This document shows positions 50,976 through 60,567 of a stretch of DNA of 64,000 bases, one piece after another. The number at the start of each line of letters is the position of its first letter. Position 1 is the first letter of the stretch. The stretch covers positions 248,001 through 312,000 of the forward strand of contig CBDCLU010000005.1 in the NCBI GenBank assembly GCA_965218765.1, given 5' to 3'. This DNA is from JBBPYC01 sp965218765 (GTDB taxonomy: Bacteria; Pseudomonadota; Gammaproteobacteria; Burkholderiales; Burkholderiaceae_C). Both the position numbers and the translations under genes were made by a program. The notes beneath the pieces are model-generated. The model was not told the DNA's origin and searched no databases. It worked only from the letters and a program-made list of their open reading frames with translations.

Positions 50976-53345
50976 ATGCCGAATTCAAAGACCGGAAAAC
51001 CTGCCGTTTCCGCTGCCGCCGCATCGGGTGATGCTGCGGTGATCGAGCGACCTGCAGCCAAAGCTGCCGCCACCGGCACCGCCGCCAAGGCAGCCAAGAC
51101 CGCGGCCAAAAAGCCACTGGCAGAAAAAGCCGGTGCGCCTGTTGCCGAGGCGGACGCTGCGTCGAGCAAGAAGCCGGCCCGCGTGGCCAAGCCTGCTGGT
51201 CCTGCTGCACCGGTTGCAGGTGCTGCCAAGAAGGCCGGCGCCACCACGGCTAAGAAAGCGCCGGCTGCGAGCAAAACCCTGGCGAAAAAAGGCAAGAGCG
51301 CGCTCGATGACGATGACATCGTGCTGGACGACGACACCGACCTGACCGAAGAAGCGCCGGCCGCCGACGAACCCGCTGCCGTGGTCGAAAAAGTCAAGCC
51401 GCTGCGCATGAAGATCAGCAAGGCGAAGGAACGCGCCTTGATGAAGGAATTCGGGCTCGATGAAACGGTGCTGTCCGAAGAGGACATGATGAAGCGCCGC
51501 GTGCGGCTGAAAGCACTGATCAAGCTCGGCAAGACGCGCGGCTACCTCACACACGGCGAGATCTCGGACCACCTGCCCGACAAGCTGGTGGACGCCGAGA
51601 CGCTCGAAGTCGTGATCTCGATGTTGAACGACATGGGTGTGGCCGTTTATGAACAGACGCCGGACGCCGAGACGCTGCTGCTGAACAACACCGGTCCCAC
51701 CGCGGCCACGGAAGAAGAAGCCGAAGAAGAGGCAGAAGCCGCGCTGTCCACCGTGGACAGCGAGTTCGGCCGCACCACCGATCCGGTGCGCATGTACATG
51801 CGCGAGATGGGCACCGTCGAGCTGCTCACGCGCGAAGGCGAGATCGAGATTGCCAAGCGCATCGAAGGCGGCCTGATGCGCATGATGGAGGCGATCAGCG
51901 CGTCGCCCGCGACGATCGCCGAACTGCTGCGCATGTCGGAAGAAATCGCGAGTGGCAAGGTGGTGATCTCGACCATCGTGGACGGTTTCTCGAACCCGAA
52001 CGAGGCCGACGACTATGTGGCCGAGGAGGACTTCGACGAGTTCGACGAGGAAGACGACGACGACGGCAACGGCGGCTCGAAGGCGCTAACGAAGAAGCTT
52101 GAAGAGTTGAAGCGCGAAGCGTTGAGCCGCTTCGAGACCTTGCGCACCCTGTTCGAGAAAGTGCACAAGGTCTACGACAAGGAAGGCTACGGCACGCCGC
52201 ATTACACGAAGGCGCAAGAGGAGCTTTCGCGTGAGCTGATGACGATCCGCTTCACCGCGAAGACGATCGAAAAGCTCTGCGACATGGTGCGTGGACAGGT
52301 CGACGACGTGCGCAAGAAAGAGCGCGAGCTGCGCCGCATCATCGTCGACAAGTGCGGCTATCCGCAGGAAGACTTCATCCGCGATTTCTCTGGCTACGAC
52401 AAGCATGGCAACCGGGTCGCGTCGAACGTTGTAAACCTGAAATGGGTCGAGAAGCAGGCCGCCGCCGGCAAGCCCTGGAGCGCCGTGATGGAGCGCAACA
52501 TCCCGCCGATCCAGGACTTGCAGCAGCGGTTGGCCGATCTGCAATCCCGCGTGGTGGTGCCGCTCTTTGAGCTGAAGGAAATCAACAAGCGCATGAACGA
52601 GGGCGAGGCGAACTCGCGCCATGCGAAAAAAGAGATGATCGAGGCGAACTTGCGCCTCGTGATCTCGATTGCGAAGAAGTACACCAATCGCGGCCTGCAG
52701 TTTCTCGACCTGATCCAGGAAGGCAACATCGGCCTGATGAAGGCGGTCGACAAGTTCGAATATCGGCGCGGCTATAAATTCAGCACGTACGCGACCTGGT
52801 GGATTCGTCAGGCCATCACGCGTTCGATCGCGGACCAGGCGCGCACGATCCGCATTCCGGTGCACATGATCGAGACGATCAACAAGATGAACCGGATCAG
52901 CCGGCAGCACCTGCAGGAGTTCGGCTTCGAGCCGGACGCGGGTCTGCTGGCCGAGAAGATGGAGATTCCGGAAGAGAAGATCCGCAAGATCATGAAGATC
53001 GCTAAAGAACCGATCAGCATGGAAACACCGATCGGCGACGACGACGATTCGCACCTGGGCGACTTCATCGAAGACAGCGCGAACACCGCGCCGCTCGACG
53101 CCGCGATGCAGGCCGGCCTGCGCGACGTGGTGAAAGACATTCTCGACAGCCTGACGCCGCGCGAAGCCAAGGTGCTGCGCATGCGCTTCGGCATCGAGAT
53201 GAGCACGGACCACACGCTGGAGGAAGTCGGCAAGCAGTTCGACGTGACGCGCGAGCGCATTCGGCAGATTGAGGCGAAGGCGCTGAGAAAGCTCAAGCAC
53301 CCGAGCCGCTCGGACAAGCTGCGCAGCTTCATCGATACGCTGTAG
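50976..53345 (+). CDS. rpoD: RNA polymerase primary sigma factor (sigma-70)
   Basis: 789 residues from ATG 50976, with GAGGGGC upstream. Region 2 carries FSTYATWWIRQAITRSIADQ, region 3 begins IRIPVHMIETINKMNRISRQ, and region 4.2 reads DHTLEEVGKQFDVTRERIRQ and IEAKALRKLKHPSRS. Region 1.1 is at about residues 145-215. The first ~140 residues are an Ala/Lys-rich, low-complexity extension ending in an acidic run (DDDDIVLDDDTD); this accounts for the length over the 613-residue E. coli protein. Long basic N-terminal extensions of this kind occur in Burkholderiales. A strong terminator follows. Confidence 0.97.
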   Translation: MPNSKTGKPAVSAAAASGDAAVIERPAAKAAATGTAAKAAKTAAKKPLAEKAGAPVAEADAASSKKPARVAKPAGPAAPVAGAAKKAGATTAKKAPAASKTLAKKGKSALDDDDIVLDDDTDLTEEAPAADEPAAVVEKVKPLRMKISKAKERALMKEFGLDETVLSEEDMMKRRVRLKALIKLGKTRGYLTHGEISDHLPDKLVDAETLEVVISMLNDMGVAVYEQTPDAETLLLNNTGPTAATEEEAEEEAEAALSTVDSEFGRTTDPVRMYMREMGTVELLTREGEIEIAKRIEGGLMRMMEAISASPATIAELLRMSEEIASGKVVISTIVDGFSNPNEADDYVAEEDFDEFDEEDDDDGNGGSKALTKKLEELKREALSRFETLRTLFEKVHKVYDKEGYGTPHYTKAQEELSRELMTIRFTAKTIEKLCDMVRGQVDDVRKKERELRRIIVDKCGYPQEDFIRDFSGYDKHGNRVASNVVNLKWVEKQAAAGKPWSAVMERNIPPIQDLQQRLADLQSRVVVPLFELKEINKRMNEGEANSRHAKKEMIEANLRLVISIAKKYTNRGLQFLDLIQEGNIGLMKAVDKFEYRRGYKFSTYATWWIRQAITRSIADQARTIRIPVHMIETINKMNRISRQHLQEFGFEPDAGLLAEKMEIPEEKIRKIMKIAKEPISMETPIGDDDDSHLGDFIEDSANTAPLDAAMQAGLRDVVKDILDSLTPREAKVLRMRFGIEMSTDHTLEEVGKQFDVTRERIRQIEAKALRKLKHPSRSDKLRSFIDTL

Positions 53346-53364
53346 GCGCAGCGGACGTCCGAAG

Positions 53365-53404
53365 CGCTCCCGAAGCCGACCGGTTTCGGGAGCGTTCTTT
53401 TTTT
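53365..53404 (+). terminator. Intrinsic terminator of rpoD
   Basis: CGCTCCCGAA and TTCGGGAGCG form a perfect ten-pair stem with a GC-rich loop, followed by TTCTTTTTTT. It starts 19 bp after the rpoD stop. Confidence 0.93.
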
Positions 53405-53522
53405 GGCCAGCCTACAGCTTCGTTGGTCGGCGCTTGCGAAGGCGCCAGGCGATCATGACGCTCGCGTAGGCAGCATGCAGCCGTGTCGGCCAGCGGTTGC
53501 CGGTGCCTGCAACCGATGTGGA

Positions 53523-54089
53523 TCAGCCTGCGATCATCGACCGCAGCACCTGCCCCTGTACGTTGCCCACCACGATGGTGGCGATCTGCAGCAGCACGAG
53601 CAGCGCCAGTGGCGACAGGTCGATGCCGCCGACCAGCGGGATCACGCGCCGGAACGGCCGCAGCAGCGGCTCCACGAGCTGGTTCAGCACGTCCGTCATC
53701 GACGACTGCGCCGTTGGAAACCAGGACAGCACCGCGTTCACGATTACCAGCATCGTGAGGGCGGAGATCACGAGCCGCACCAGGGCGAACAGTGCGATGA
53801 CCGGCAGAATCGCGGGCTGGATCGCCGCCGGCGCCAGCCCCCAGAGGATCATCTGCTCGGCCAGCATCAACAGGTAGGCGCCGAGCAGGCTCGCGATGTC
53901 CCAGCCGGCGACGGATGGCAATAGCCGGCGCAGCGGCAGCACCAGCCAGTCGGTCAGCGCGAAGATGAAGTTGCCGACCGGGTTTCTGAACGAAATTCGC
54001 TGGCGCTGCATGTAGGCGCGCAGCAGGCACGCGCCGGCCAGCGCACCGACGACGATATCAAGCAGGAATGACAGGATTTGGAACAGCAT
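53523..54089 (-). CDS. YggT family membrane protein
   Basis: 188 residues with two YggT repeats, each a pair of helices. The repeat signature NPVGNFIFALTDWLVLPLRR and the second copy NQLVEPLLRPFRRVIPLVGG (followed by DLSPLALLVLL) are plain. YggT proteins are integral membrane proteins linked to osmotic tolerance or to envelope biogenesis; the role is not settled. Convergent with rpoD and divergent from the LON-domain gene. Confidence 0.9.
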   Translation of the reverse strand: MLFQILSFLLDIVVGALAGACLLRAYMQRQRISFRNPVGNFIFALTDWLVLPLRRLLPSVAGWDIASLLGAYLLMLAEQMILWGLAPAAIQPAILPVIALFALVRLVISALTMLVIVNAVLSWFPTAQSSMTDVLNQLVEPLLRPFRRVIPLVGGIDLSPLALLVLLQIATIVVGNVQGQVLRSMIAG

Positions 54090-54193
54090 CGGGTGGCATC
54101 GATTCGGGTCATGGGATGATAGCGGCCGGTTTATCCAGGTTTTTTCGGCCGGCTCGGCTGCACCGGTGCAACCTTGAGCCCGCCTCCCCTCAG

Positions 54194-54832
54194 ATGTCGA
54201 ATCCGGACGCCCTTCTTCAACTGCCGTTGTTCCCGCTCGGCACCGTGCTGTTTCCGCTTGGGGAGCTGCCGCTGCGCATTTTCGAAGTGCGCTATCTCGA
54301 CATGATCGGCCGCTGCCACCGCGAAGGCACGCCGTTCGGCGTGGTGTCGATCACGCAGGGCTCCGAGGTGCGCATGCCGGGTGCGGCCGAGCAGTTCCAC
54401 ACCGTCGGCACCATGGCCATGGTCAAGACGCTGGAGACCGTGCAGTCCGGCTTGCTGATGGTGCGCTGCATCGGCACGCAGCGTTTTCGGATCGAGCACA
54501 GCGAACAGTTGCGCCACGGTCTGTGGACTGCATCGGTGCAGCCGATCGAGCCGGACCAGGCGGTCGCGGTGCCGCCCGATCTGCAAGGCACTGCGCAGGC
54601 GCTCGGCCGTCTGCTTGACACGCTGCGCCAGCGCGAAGAAGCGCCGCAGTTCCTGTCGCCCGACACGCCGCTGCAGCTGGGCGACTGCGCCTGGGTCGCG
54701 AACCGCTGGTGCGAACTGCTGCCGCTCACACCCGCCACCAAGCAGCGCATGATGGCGCTGGACAACCCGCTGGTGCGCCTGGAGCTCGTCAGCGACTTCC
54801 TCACGAAAAGCGGCATCACGCCGTCGACCTGA
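54194..54832 (+). CDS. LON substrate-binding domain protein
   Basis: 212 residues from ATG 54194. It is the N-terminal domain of Lon alone: LQLPLFPLGTVLFPLGELPL, RIFEVRYLDMIGRC, and the C-terminal RMMALDNPLVRLELVSDFL. It lacks the AAA+ and protease domains and may be an adaptor. It runs on the same strand as the polysaccharide genes, 55 bp upstream. Confidence 0.92.
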   Translation: MSNPDALLQLPLFPLGTVLFPLGELPLRIFEVRYLDMIGRCHREGTPFGVVSITQGSEVRMPGAAEQFHTVGTMAMVKTLETVQSGLLMVRCIGTQRFRIEHSEQLRHGLWTASVQPIEPDQAVAVPPDLQGTAQALGRLLDTLRQREEAPQFLSPDTPLQLGDCAWVANRWCELLPLTPATKQRMMALDNPLVRLELVSDFLTKSGITPST

Positions 54833-54887
54833 GTGCGCGTTGGCGCACGCGCAGCATCCCAGAAAACTGCGCGAATATCGAGAGCGC

Positions 54888-56855
54888 ATGCACTCTCCGA
54901 TCCACTGGCCACGCCGCACCAAGCAAGCGCTCGTCGTCAGCGTCGATCTGGCTTGCGGCGTGTTCGCGATGTGGCTTGCTTTCAGCCTGCGGCTGGAGAC
55001 GCTGCACTGGCCGCAGAACAAGGAGTGGTTGATCTACCTGCTCGGGCCGCTGCTGGCGGTGCCGATCTTCGCCCGCTCCGGGCTGTACCGTGCGATTTTT
55101 CGCTACACCGGCATTTCGGCGCTGCTGACCACCGCGAAGGCTGTTGCGGTCTATACGGTGCTGCTGTCGATCCTCGTGCTGACCACGCGCTGGCCGGTGG
55201 TGCCGCGCAGCGTCGGCGTGCTGCAACCGCTGATCTTCTTTCTGCTGGTCGCGGCCAGCCGGGCAGCGGCGAAGTTCTGGCTCAGCGGCCAAATCGGCCG
55301 CTGGCGGCATCGCGCGGCCGGCCGGCTGCTGATCTATGGTGCCGGTGCCGCCGGCGTGCAGACCGCGCTCGGGCTGGAAGGCACCCAGCACTATGCGCTG
55401 CTCGGCTTCGTCGACGACGACCCGGCGAAGGCCGGCCGCAGCATCGACGGCGTGCCCGTGCATGCCCCGAACGAAGTGCCCGCACTGGTCAACCGCGAAC
55501 GCATCACCGACATCCTGCTCGCGTTGCCCAGCACCAGCCGCGAGCGCCGCAACCGGATCATCGAATCGCTGCGGCCGCTGCCGGTGCACGTGCAGACCCT
55601 GCCCGCCCTGAGCGATCTGGCCAGCGGCAAGGTCACGGTGCGCGATTTTCGCGAGCTGGACGTGGAAGACCTGCTGGGCCGTGCGCCGGTGCCGCCGAAC
55701 CCCGAACTGCTCGCGCGCAACCTGGCGGGCAAGGCGGTGCTGGTCAGCGGCGCCGGCGGCAGCATCGGCAGCGAACTGTGTCGCCAGATCCTGGCAGAGC
55801 GCCCTCGCCAGTTGCTGCTGCTGGAGCAAAACGAATTCGCGCTCTATTCGATCCACCAGGAGCTGCTGCGCCTGTGCGCTGGCGAAGCCGGATCGATCCG
55901 TGTCGTGCCGCTGCTCGGCAGCGTCTACAACTACAGGCGCATCTCGGACATCCTGCACACCTATCGGCCCGAAACGGTTTACCATGCCGCCGCCTACAAG
56001 CATGTGCCGCTGGTCGAACACAACCCGGCCGAAGGCGTGCTCAACAACGTGTTCGGCACGCTGCATCTGGTACGTGCCGCGATGGAGGCAGAGGTCGCGA
56101 GCTTCGTGCTGGTGTCCACCGACAAGGCAGTACGCCCGACCAACGTGATGGGCGCGAGCAAGCGCGTGGCCGAGCAGATCCTGCAGGCGCTGGCGGCGTG
56201 CGAGCGACCGAGCTTCTACGACGTCGAATCGGCCGGCGAAGTCGTCGTCGAAAACCACACGACCCTGTCGATGGTCCGCTTCGGCAATGTGCTGGGGTCG
56301 AGCGGCAGCGTGGTGCCACTGTTTCGCCAGCAGATCGCAGCCGGCGGACCCGTGACGGTGACCGACGAGCGCGTCACGCGCTACTTCATGACGATTCCAG
56401 AAGCGGCGCAGCTGGTGCTGCAGGCGGGTGCGATGGCGAAGGGCGGCGACGTGTTCGTGCTGGACATGGGCGAGCCGGTCAGGATCATCGACCTGGCGAG
56501 GAGGATGGTCGAGTTGTCGGGGTTGACGCTGCGCGACGCACAGCGCTCGAACGGCGACCTGGAAATCGTGACGACGGGCCTGCGGCCGGGCGAAAAGCTC
56601 TACGAAGAGTTGCTGATCGGGGAGTCCCCGCAGCTGACTGCGCACCCGCGCATTATGACCGCGCGCGAGCGATTCACGGGCTGGGCGGAGCTGCGCAGCG
56701 CCGTCTGGCAGCTTCGCACGCTGTGCCTGCGCAACGACGTCGCGAACATCCTCGGCTTGTTGCACCGGCTGGTGCCGGAAGCCCACTTCGGCAGCGGCAT
56801 CCAGGACTACCTGACCGCCGACGCGATCGTGCCGGCAACCGTCGAAGCACTGTGA
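54888..56855 (+). CDS. Polysaccharide-type nucleotide-sugar 4,6-dehydratase (WbpM/PglF/FlaA1 large form)
   Basis: 655 residues from ATG 54888; TTG 54840 would add 16 residues. Four membrane helices at the N-terminus are followed by a CoA-binding-like domain (LLIYGAGAAGVQTALGLEG) and an SDR domain with VSGAGGSIGSELCRQIL, YHAAAYKHVPLVEHNP and the Thr-Asp-Lys stretch SFVLVSTDKAVRPTN. Family members convert UDP-GlcNAc to the 4-keto-6-deoxy sugar. First gene of the surface-sugar cluster. The substrate is presumed UDP-GlcNAc by analogy. Confidence 0.92.
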   Translation: MHSPIHWPRRTKQALVVSVDLACGVFAMWLAFSLRLETLHWPQNKEWLIYLLGPLLAVPIFARSGLYRAIFRYTGISALLTTAKAVAVYTVLLSILVLTTRWPVVPRSVGVLQPLIFFLLVAASRAAAKFWLSGQIGRWRHRAAGRLLIYGAGAAGVQTALGLEGTQHYALLGFVDDDPAKAGRSIDGVPVHAPNEVPALVNRERITDILLALPSTSRERRNRIIESLRPLPVHVQTLPALSDLASGKVTVRDFRELDVEDLLGRAPVPPNPELLARNLAGKAVLVSGAGGSIGSELCRQILAERPRQLLLLEQNEFALYSIHQELLRLCAGEAGSIRVVPLLGSVYNYRRISDILHTYRPETVYHAAAYKHVPLVEHNPAEGVLNNVFGTLHLVRAAMEAEVASFVLVSTDKAVRPTNVMGASKRVAEQILQALAACERPSFYDVESAGEVVVENHTTLSMVRFGNVLGSSGSVVPLFRQQIAAGGPVTVTDERVTRYFMTIPEAAQLVLQAGAMAKGGDVFVLDMGEPVRIIDLARRMVELSGLTLRDAQRSNGDLEIVTTGLRPGEKLYEELLIGESPQLTAHPRIMTARERFTGWAELRSAVWQLRTLCLRNDVANILGLLHRLVPEAHFGSGIQDYLTADAIVPATVEAL

Positions 56856-58204
56856 AAGGCGCCAGGCTTCGCGCAGCCGGGCCGCTTGCACGGCAGCCGG
56901 TGGCGCAGCGCAGCGATGACCGTCTGATCATGCATGGTCTCCTGTGGGGCGCCGCATTCGTGCTCGGTGGCAAGCTCGCAAGCGCCGCCAAAGAGGTGGT
57001 GGTCGCCTGGCGTTACGGCACCTCCGCTCAGGTCGACGCCTATCTGTTCGTGTTCAATCTGGTCACCTGGCCGGTCGCCGTCTGGTTCGCTGCGCTGGCC
57101 GGCGTTCTGGTGCCGCTTGCTGCGCGCATCCGTCGGGATGACGGCGCAGCGCTCGGCCGATTTCGATCGGAACTGTTGGCGCTGGCGATCGGGCTCGGCG
57201 TGTTGCTCGGCGGCCTCTGCTGCCTAGGGCTTTTCTGGGCCGCCGATTCGAGCTGGATCGCACTGCCGCGCGAAACCGCCATCGCCGTGCAGTCGATCGC
57301 TGCCCCGATGGCGGGGTTGACGGTCATCGGCACCGTGACGTGTCTGATGTCCGCCTGGATGCAGGCCGCGCATCGCCATGCGAACACATTGTTCGAAGGC
57401 CTCCCGGCCGCGGCCATCGCGCTCGCAGTGCTGCTGGCTCCGATCGGCGGCATCGACACGCTGGTCTACGGCACACTGGCCGGGTTCGCGCTGCATCTGC
57501 TGAGTCTGCTGCTCGCGTTGTCGCGAACCGGCGACATCCAAGCCCCGGCGCTGCCGTTGGCTTCGCCATATTGGCCAGCATTTCGCAGCGGGTTCGGCGC
57601 CATGGTTGCGGGCCAGGCGCTGCTGGCGCTGGCCGCGGTGCTGGACCAGTTCTTCGCCGCCCGGCTGGAAGTCGGCGCGGTGGCCACGCTGGCCTATGCG
57701 AACCGGCTGCTTGCGTTGCTGCTCGGCATCGGCGTCACGGTGGTGGCGCGTGCGACGCTGCCGGTCTTCTCGGCTGCGCATCAGAAAGGTGCTGCGAGCC
57801 TCTGGATCGTGGCGCGACGCTGGACGTTGCTCGTGTGCATCGCAGGCGCTGCAGCCCTGGTTGGCGGCTGGTGGCTCGCGCAGCCGGGCGTCGAGCTGCT
57901 GTTTCGGCGCGGCGCGTTCACACCCGATGACGGCGTCGCGGTCACACGCGTGCTGCAGCATGGCTTGCTGCAGTTGCCGTGCTACTTCGGCGCAGTCGTG
58001 CTGCAGTCGTTTTTGTCGGCTTGCGGCCATTATCGGGCCATCGCGCTGGCGGCTGGCATCGGTCTGTTTGCGAAAGCGGCGACCAGCGTCTGGCTGGTGC
58101 CGACCTATGGGCTGGTCGGCCTGCAATGGGCGACTGCGGTCATGTTCGCGGTGTTCGGCGCCGGCCTGCTTGCCTTCAGCCTGCGGCGGAGCGCGGTTCG
58201 TTAG
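56852..58204 (+). CDS. MurJ/MviN-like lipid-linked oligosaccharide flippase
   Basis: 450 residues from GTG 56852, overlapping the dehydratase stop (GTGA). Many hydrophobic helices occur in the MOP-superfamily layout, with QVDAYLFVFNLVTWPVAVWF, LDQFFAARLEVGAVATLAYA and LLFRRGAFTPDDGVAVTRVL, the last two typical of MurJ. At 450 residues it is shorter than cell-wall MurJ proteins (about 510), and its position among sugar genes points to O-unit or capsule-intermediate translocation. Confidence 0.85.
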   Translation: MKGARLRAAGPLARQPVAQRSDDRLIMHGLLWGAAFVLGGKLASAAKEVVVAWRYGTSAQVDAYLFVFNLVTWPVAVWFAALAGVLVPLAARIRRDDGAALGRFRSELLALAIGLGVLLGGLCCLGLFWAADSSWIALPRETAIAVQSIAAPMAGLTVIGTVTCLMSAWMQAAHRHANTLFEGLPAAAIALAVLLAPIGGIDTLVYGTLAGFALHLLSLLLALSRTGDIQAPALPLASPYWPAFRSGFGAMVAGQALLALAAVLDQFFAARLEVGAVATLAYANRLLALLLGIGVTVVARATLPVFSAAHQKGAASLWIVARRWTLLVCIAGAAALVGGWWLAQPGVELLFRRGAFTPDDGVAVTRVLQHGLLQLPCYFGAVVLQSFLSACGHYRAIALAAGIGLFAKAATSVWLVPTYGLVGLQWATAVMFAVFGAGLLAFSLRRSAVR

Positions 58205-58246
58205 CCGCAGTCAGTTCCAGTTGCTGGACTTGGACGATCCTGCTTC

Positions 58247-59359
58247 ATGCGCATCCTGTACCTGATCACCGGGCTCGGCGTCGGCGGTGCGGAGACTCAG
58301 GTGCATGCGCTGTGCGGACGCCTCGCGGCGCTCGGACATGGGGTGCTGTTGATTTCGCTGACCGATGTCGCCCCGGTTTTTGCCACCGGGGCTGGATTTC
58401 GCGTCTGTGCACTTGGAATGACCAAGCGCGCCGGCTCGGCCATTGCCGCATACCGCAAACTGCTTCGGCTGGCACGCGAACTTCAACCCGATGTCGTGCA
58501 CAGCCACATGTTCCATGCGAACGTGTTGGCGCGGCTGCTGCGGCTGTCCATGCCATTGCCGCTGCTGATCTGCAGCGCGCACAGCACGAATGAAGGCGGC
58601 GCCGCGCGCATGCTGGCATATCGCCTCACCGACCGGCTGTCCGACCTCAACACCAACGTCAGCGCAGCGGGCGTTGCTGCATTCGTGCGTCTCAAGGCGT
58701 CCCCGGCCGGCAAGATCGTGGCGATGCACAACGGCATCGACACCACCCGCTTCGCTTTTGGTGCCGACCGTCGTCGCGAAACGCGCGGGAACCTCGCGCT
58801 CCAGCCGAACCAGAAGATGCTGCTGGCGGCCGGCCGGCTGGTGCCGGCGAAGGACTATCCGAACCTGCTGCACGCGTTCGCGCTGGTGTGCCGGCACCAC
58901 GACCACGTGCAGCTCGCAATTGCCGGTCAAGGCAGCGAACGACCGGTGCTGCAAGCGCTTGTGCAGCAGCTTGCGCTTACGCGACGCGTGACGTTCCTTG
59001 GGCTGCGCGACGACATCGCCGAGCTGATGAGCGGCGCGGATGTGTTCGTGCTGTCGTCGGCCTGGGAAGGCTTCGGCCTCGTGGTCGGCGAGGCGATGGC
59101 CTGTGAACGCGTCGTGGTCGCGACCGATTGCGGCGGGGTGCGCGAAGTCACCGGCGACTCGGCGCTGCTGGTGCCGGCACGTGATTCGCCGGCTCTTGCA
59201 GCCGCGCTGCTGCAGGCGCTCGAACTGGGCGAACAAGAAGCGAAAGCGATCGGCAGGCTGGCGCGTGCGCGCATCGAGCAGTTGTTCTCGCTCGACCAAG
59301 TGGTGCCCGACTGGCTGCGCATTTATGAGACGACGGCCGCGCATCCGCGCGTGACCTGA
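58247..59359 (+). CDS. Glycosyltransferase family 4
   Basis: 370 residues. GT-B fold: GLGVGGAETQVHALCGRLAA at the N-terminus, a nucleotide-sugar region with LLAAGRLVPAKDYPNLLHAF, and the E-x7-E pattern in SAWEGFGLVVGEAMACERVV. It transfers a sugar in the assembly of surface polysaccharide. The donor is unknown. 42 bp after the flippase gene. Confidence 0.92.
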   Translation: MRILYLITGLGVGGAETQVHALCGRLAALGHGVLLISLTDVAPVFATGAGFRVCALGMTKRAGSAIAAYRKLLRLARELQPDVVHSHMFHANVLARLLRLSMPLPLLICSAHSTNEGGAARMLAYRLTDRLSDLNTNVSAAGVAAFVRLKASPAGKIVAMHNGIDTTRFAFGADRRRETRGNLALQPNQKMLLAAGRLVPAKDYPNLLHAFALVCRHHDHVQLAIAGQGSERPVLQALVQQLALTRRVTFLGLRDDIAELMSGADVFVLSSAWEGFGLVVGEAMACERVVVATDCGGVREVTGDSALLVPARDSPALAAALLQALELGEQEAKAIGRLARARIEQLFSLDQVVPDWLRIYETTAAHPRVT

Positions 59360-59369
59360 CACGGGTCCG

Positions 59370-60512
59370 TCACGACGGCTGCGCCGCCCCGGCCGCCAGC
59401 GCCTGGTACTGCGCCAACGTCAATTGTTGGATTCGCTCGTCGGCAAACTCGCTCAGCGCGCGCGCCCGCCCAGCCGCGCCCATGCGTGCGCGCGCCGCCC
59501 CGTCTTCAACCAGCCGTTGCAACGCATCGGCGAGCGCCACCGGGTCCCGTGCCGGCACCAGCAATCCGGTGACGCCGTCGAGAACCGCCTGCCGACAGCC
59601 GACCACATCCGTGCTCACGACCGGCAGGCCTGTCGCCATCGCTTCCAGCAGGAACTTCGGCAGCCCCTCGCGGTACGACGGCAGGCAGGCGATATCGGCC
59701 TTGCGCAGCAGCGCTGCGATGTCGTCGCGATGCCCGAGCAGTTCCACATCCGCCTGCGTTTTCCACGCATCGAGTTGTACGGTGCTGAATGAAGACGGAT
59801 TGCCAGCGTCAGGCGCGCCGACGAGCCAGCAGCGGGCCGGCACACCACGCTCGTGCAACAGGCGTGCAGCGGCCACAAATTCGGCCACACCTTTGTCGCG
59901 CAGCAGGCGCGCGGCCATCAGCACAACCGATGCCCCACGGGCTGGCACCAGATCCGGCTGAAACATTGCCGTGTCGATACCGGCGCCTGGGATCAGTACC
60001 GCATCTGCGATGCATACCATGCCGTCGCGCACGCAGTCCCGCAGGTCCTCTTCGTTCTCGAACACGACCTTGCTGCCGCGCGGATTCAGCAGCCACCTGA
60101 GCAGCATGCGCACCAGCGGTCGCAGCAGCCTGGCTCTGGCCGTGTCGGACGTGAACAGAAAGCCCATTCCGACCGGCGCATTCAGCACCGCGCGCAGTCC
60201 CTGCATGCGCGCGACCAAGCTGCCGTAGATGATCGGCTTCATCGCAATCTGATGCACCAGATCCGGCCGGTGCTCGCGGTAGGCGCGCCAGATCTCGTGC
60301 AGTGTGCGCAGTTCGTTGAAGAAGCCGGTGCCGCTGCGGTCGATTGCGAGCGGCTGCAGCTGGAAGCCTGCGTCGCGGATGCGCTGTCCGTGGCTTCGCG
60401 CGCGCGTGAGCACGACAATCTCGAATCCTTGCGCCTGTGCCGCTTTTGCCCGCTCCATGAAATGCGAACAGAAAAACCAGTCTTCGGTAATCAGATAGAG
60501 CAGCTTTGCCAT
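59370..60512 (-). CDS. Glycosyltransferase (GT-B, PglA-like) on the opposite strand
   Basis: 380 residues from ATG 60512. KLLYLITEDWFFCSHFMERA and FPSYREGLPKFLLEAMATGL-like LPSYREGLPKFLLEAMATGL place it in the GT4/GT-1 superfamily close to PglA-type GalNAc transferases; LPSYREGLPKFLLEAM carries the donor-binding E-x7-E. Unlike its neighbours it is on the minus strand, its stop ten bases from the preceding GT stop, so it has its own promoter in 60513-60567 or shares a divergent one with the epimerase. Confidence 0.9.
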   Translation of the reverse strand: MAKLLYLITEDWFFCSHFMERAKAAQAQGFEIVVLTRARSHGQRIRDAGFQLQPLAIDRSGTGFFNELRTLHEIWRAYREHRPDLVHQIAMKPIIYGSLVARMQGLRAVLNAPVGMGFLFTSDTARARLLRPLVRMLLRWLLNPRGSKVVFENEEDLRDCVRDGMVCIADAVLIPGAGIDTAMFQPDLVPARGASVVLMAARLLRDKGVAEFVAAARLLHERGVPARCWLVGAPDAGNPSSFSTVQLDAWKTQADVELLGHRDDIAALLRKADIACLPSYREGLPKFLLEAMATGLPVVSTDVVGCRQAVLDGVTGLLVPARDPVALADALQRLVEDGAARARMGAAGRARALSEFADERIQQLTLAQYQALAAGAAQPS

Positions 60513-60567
60513 GTCGTTCGCATTGGGATTCCGGCGAGTCTGATGCAACCTGCAAGCTGACTCGTGC

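Noticed and set aside
54833..58204. 1,123-codon plus-strand frame spanning dehydratase and flippase
   Set aside because: The first two-thirds is out-of-frame reading of the dehydratase gene; only the part from GTG 56852 encodes the flippase.
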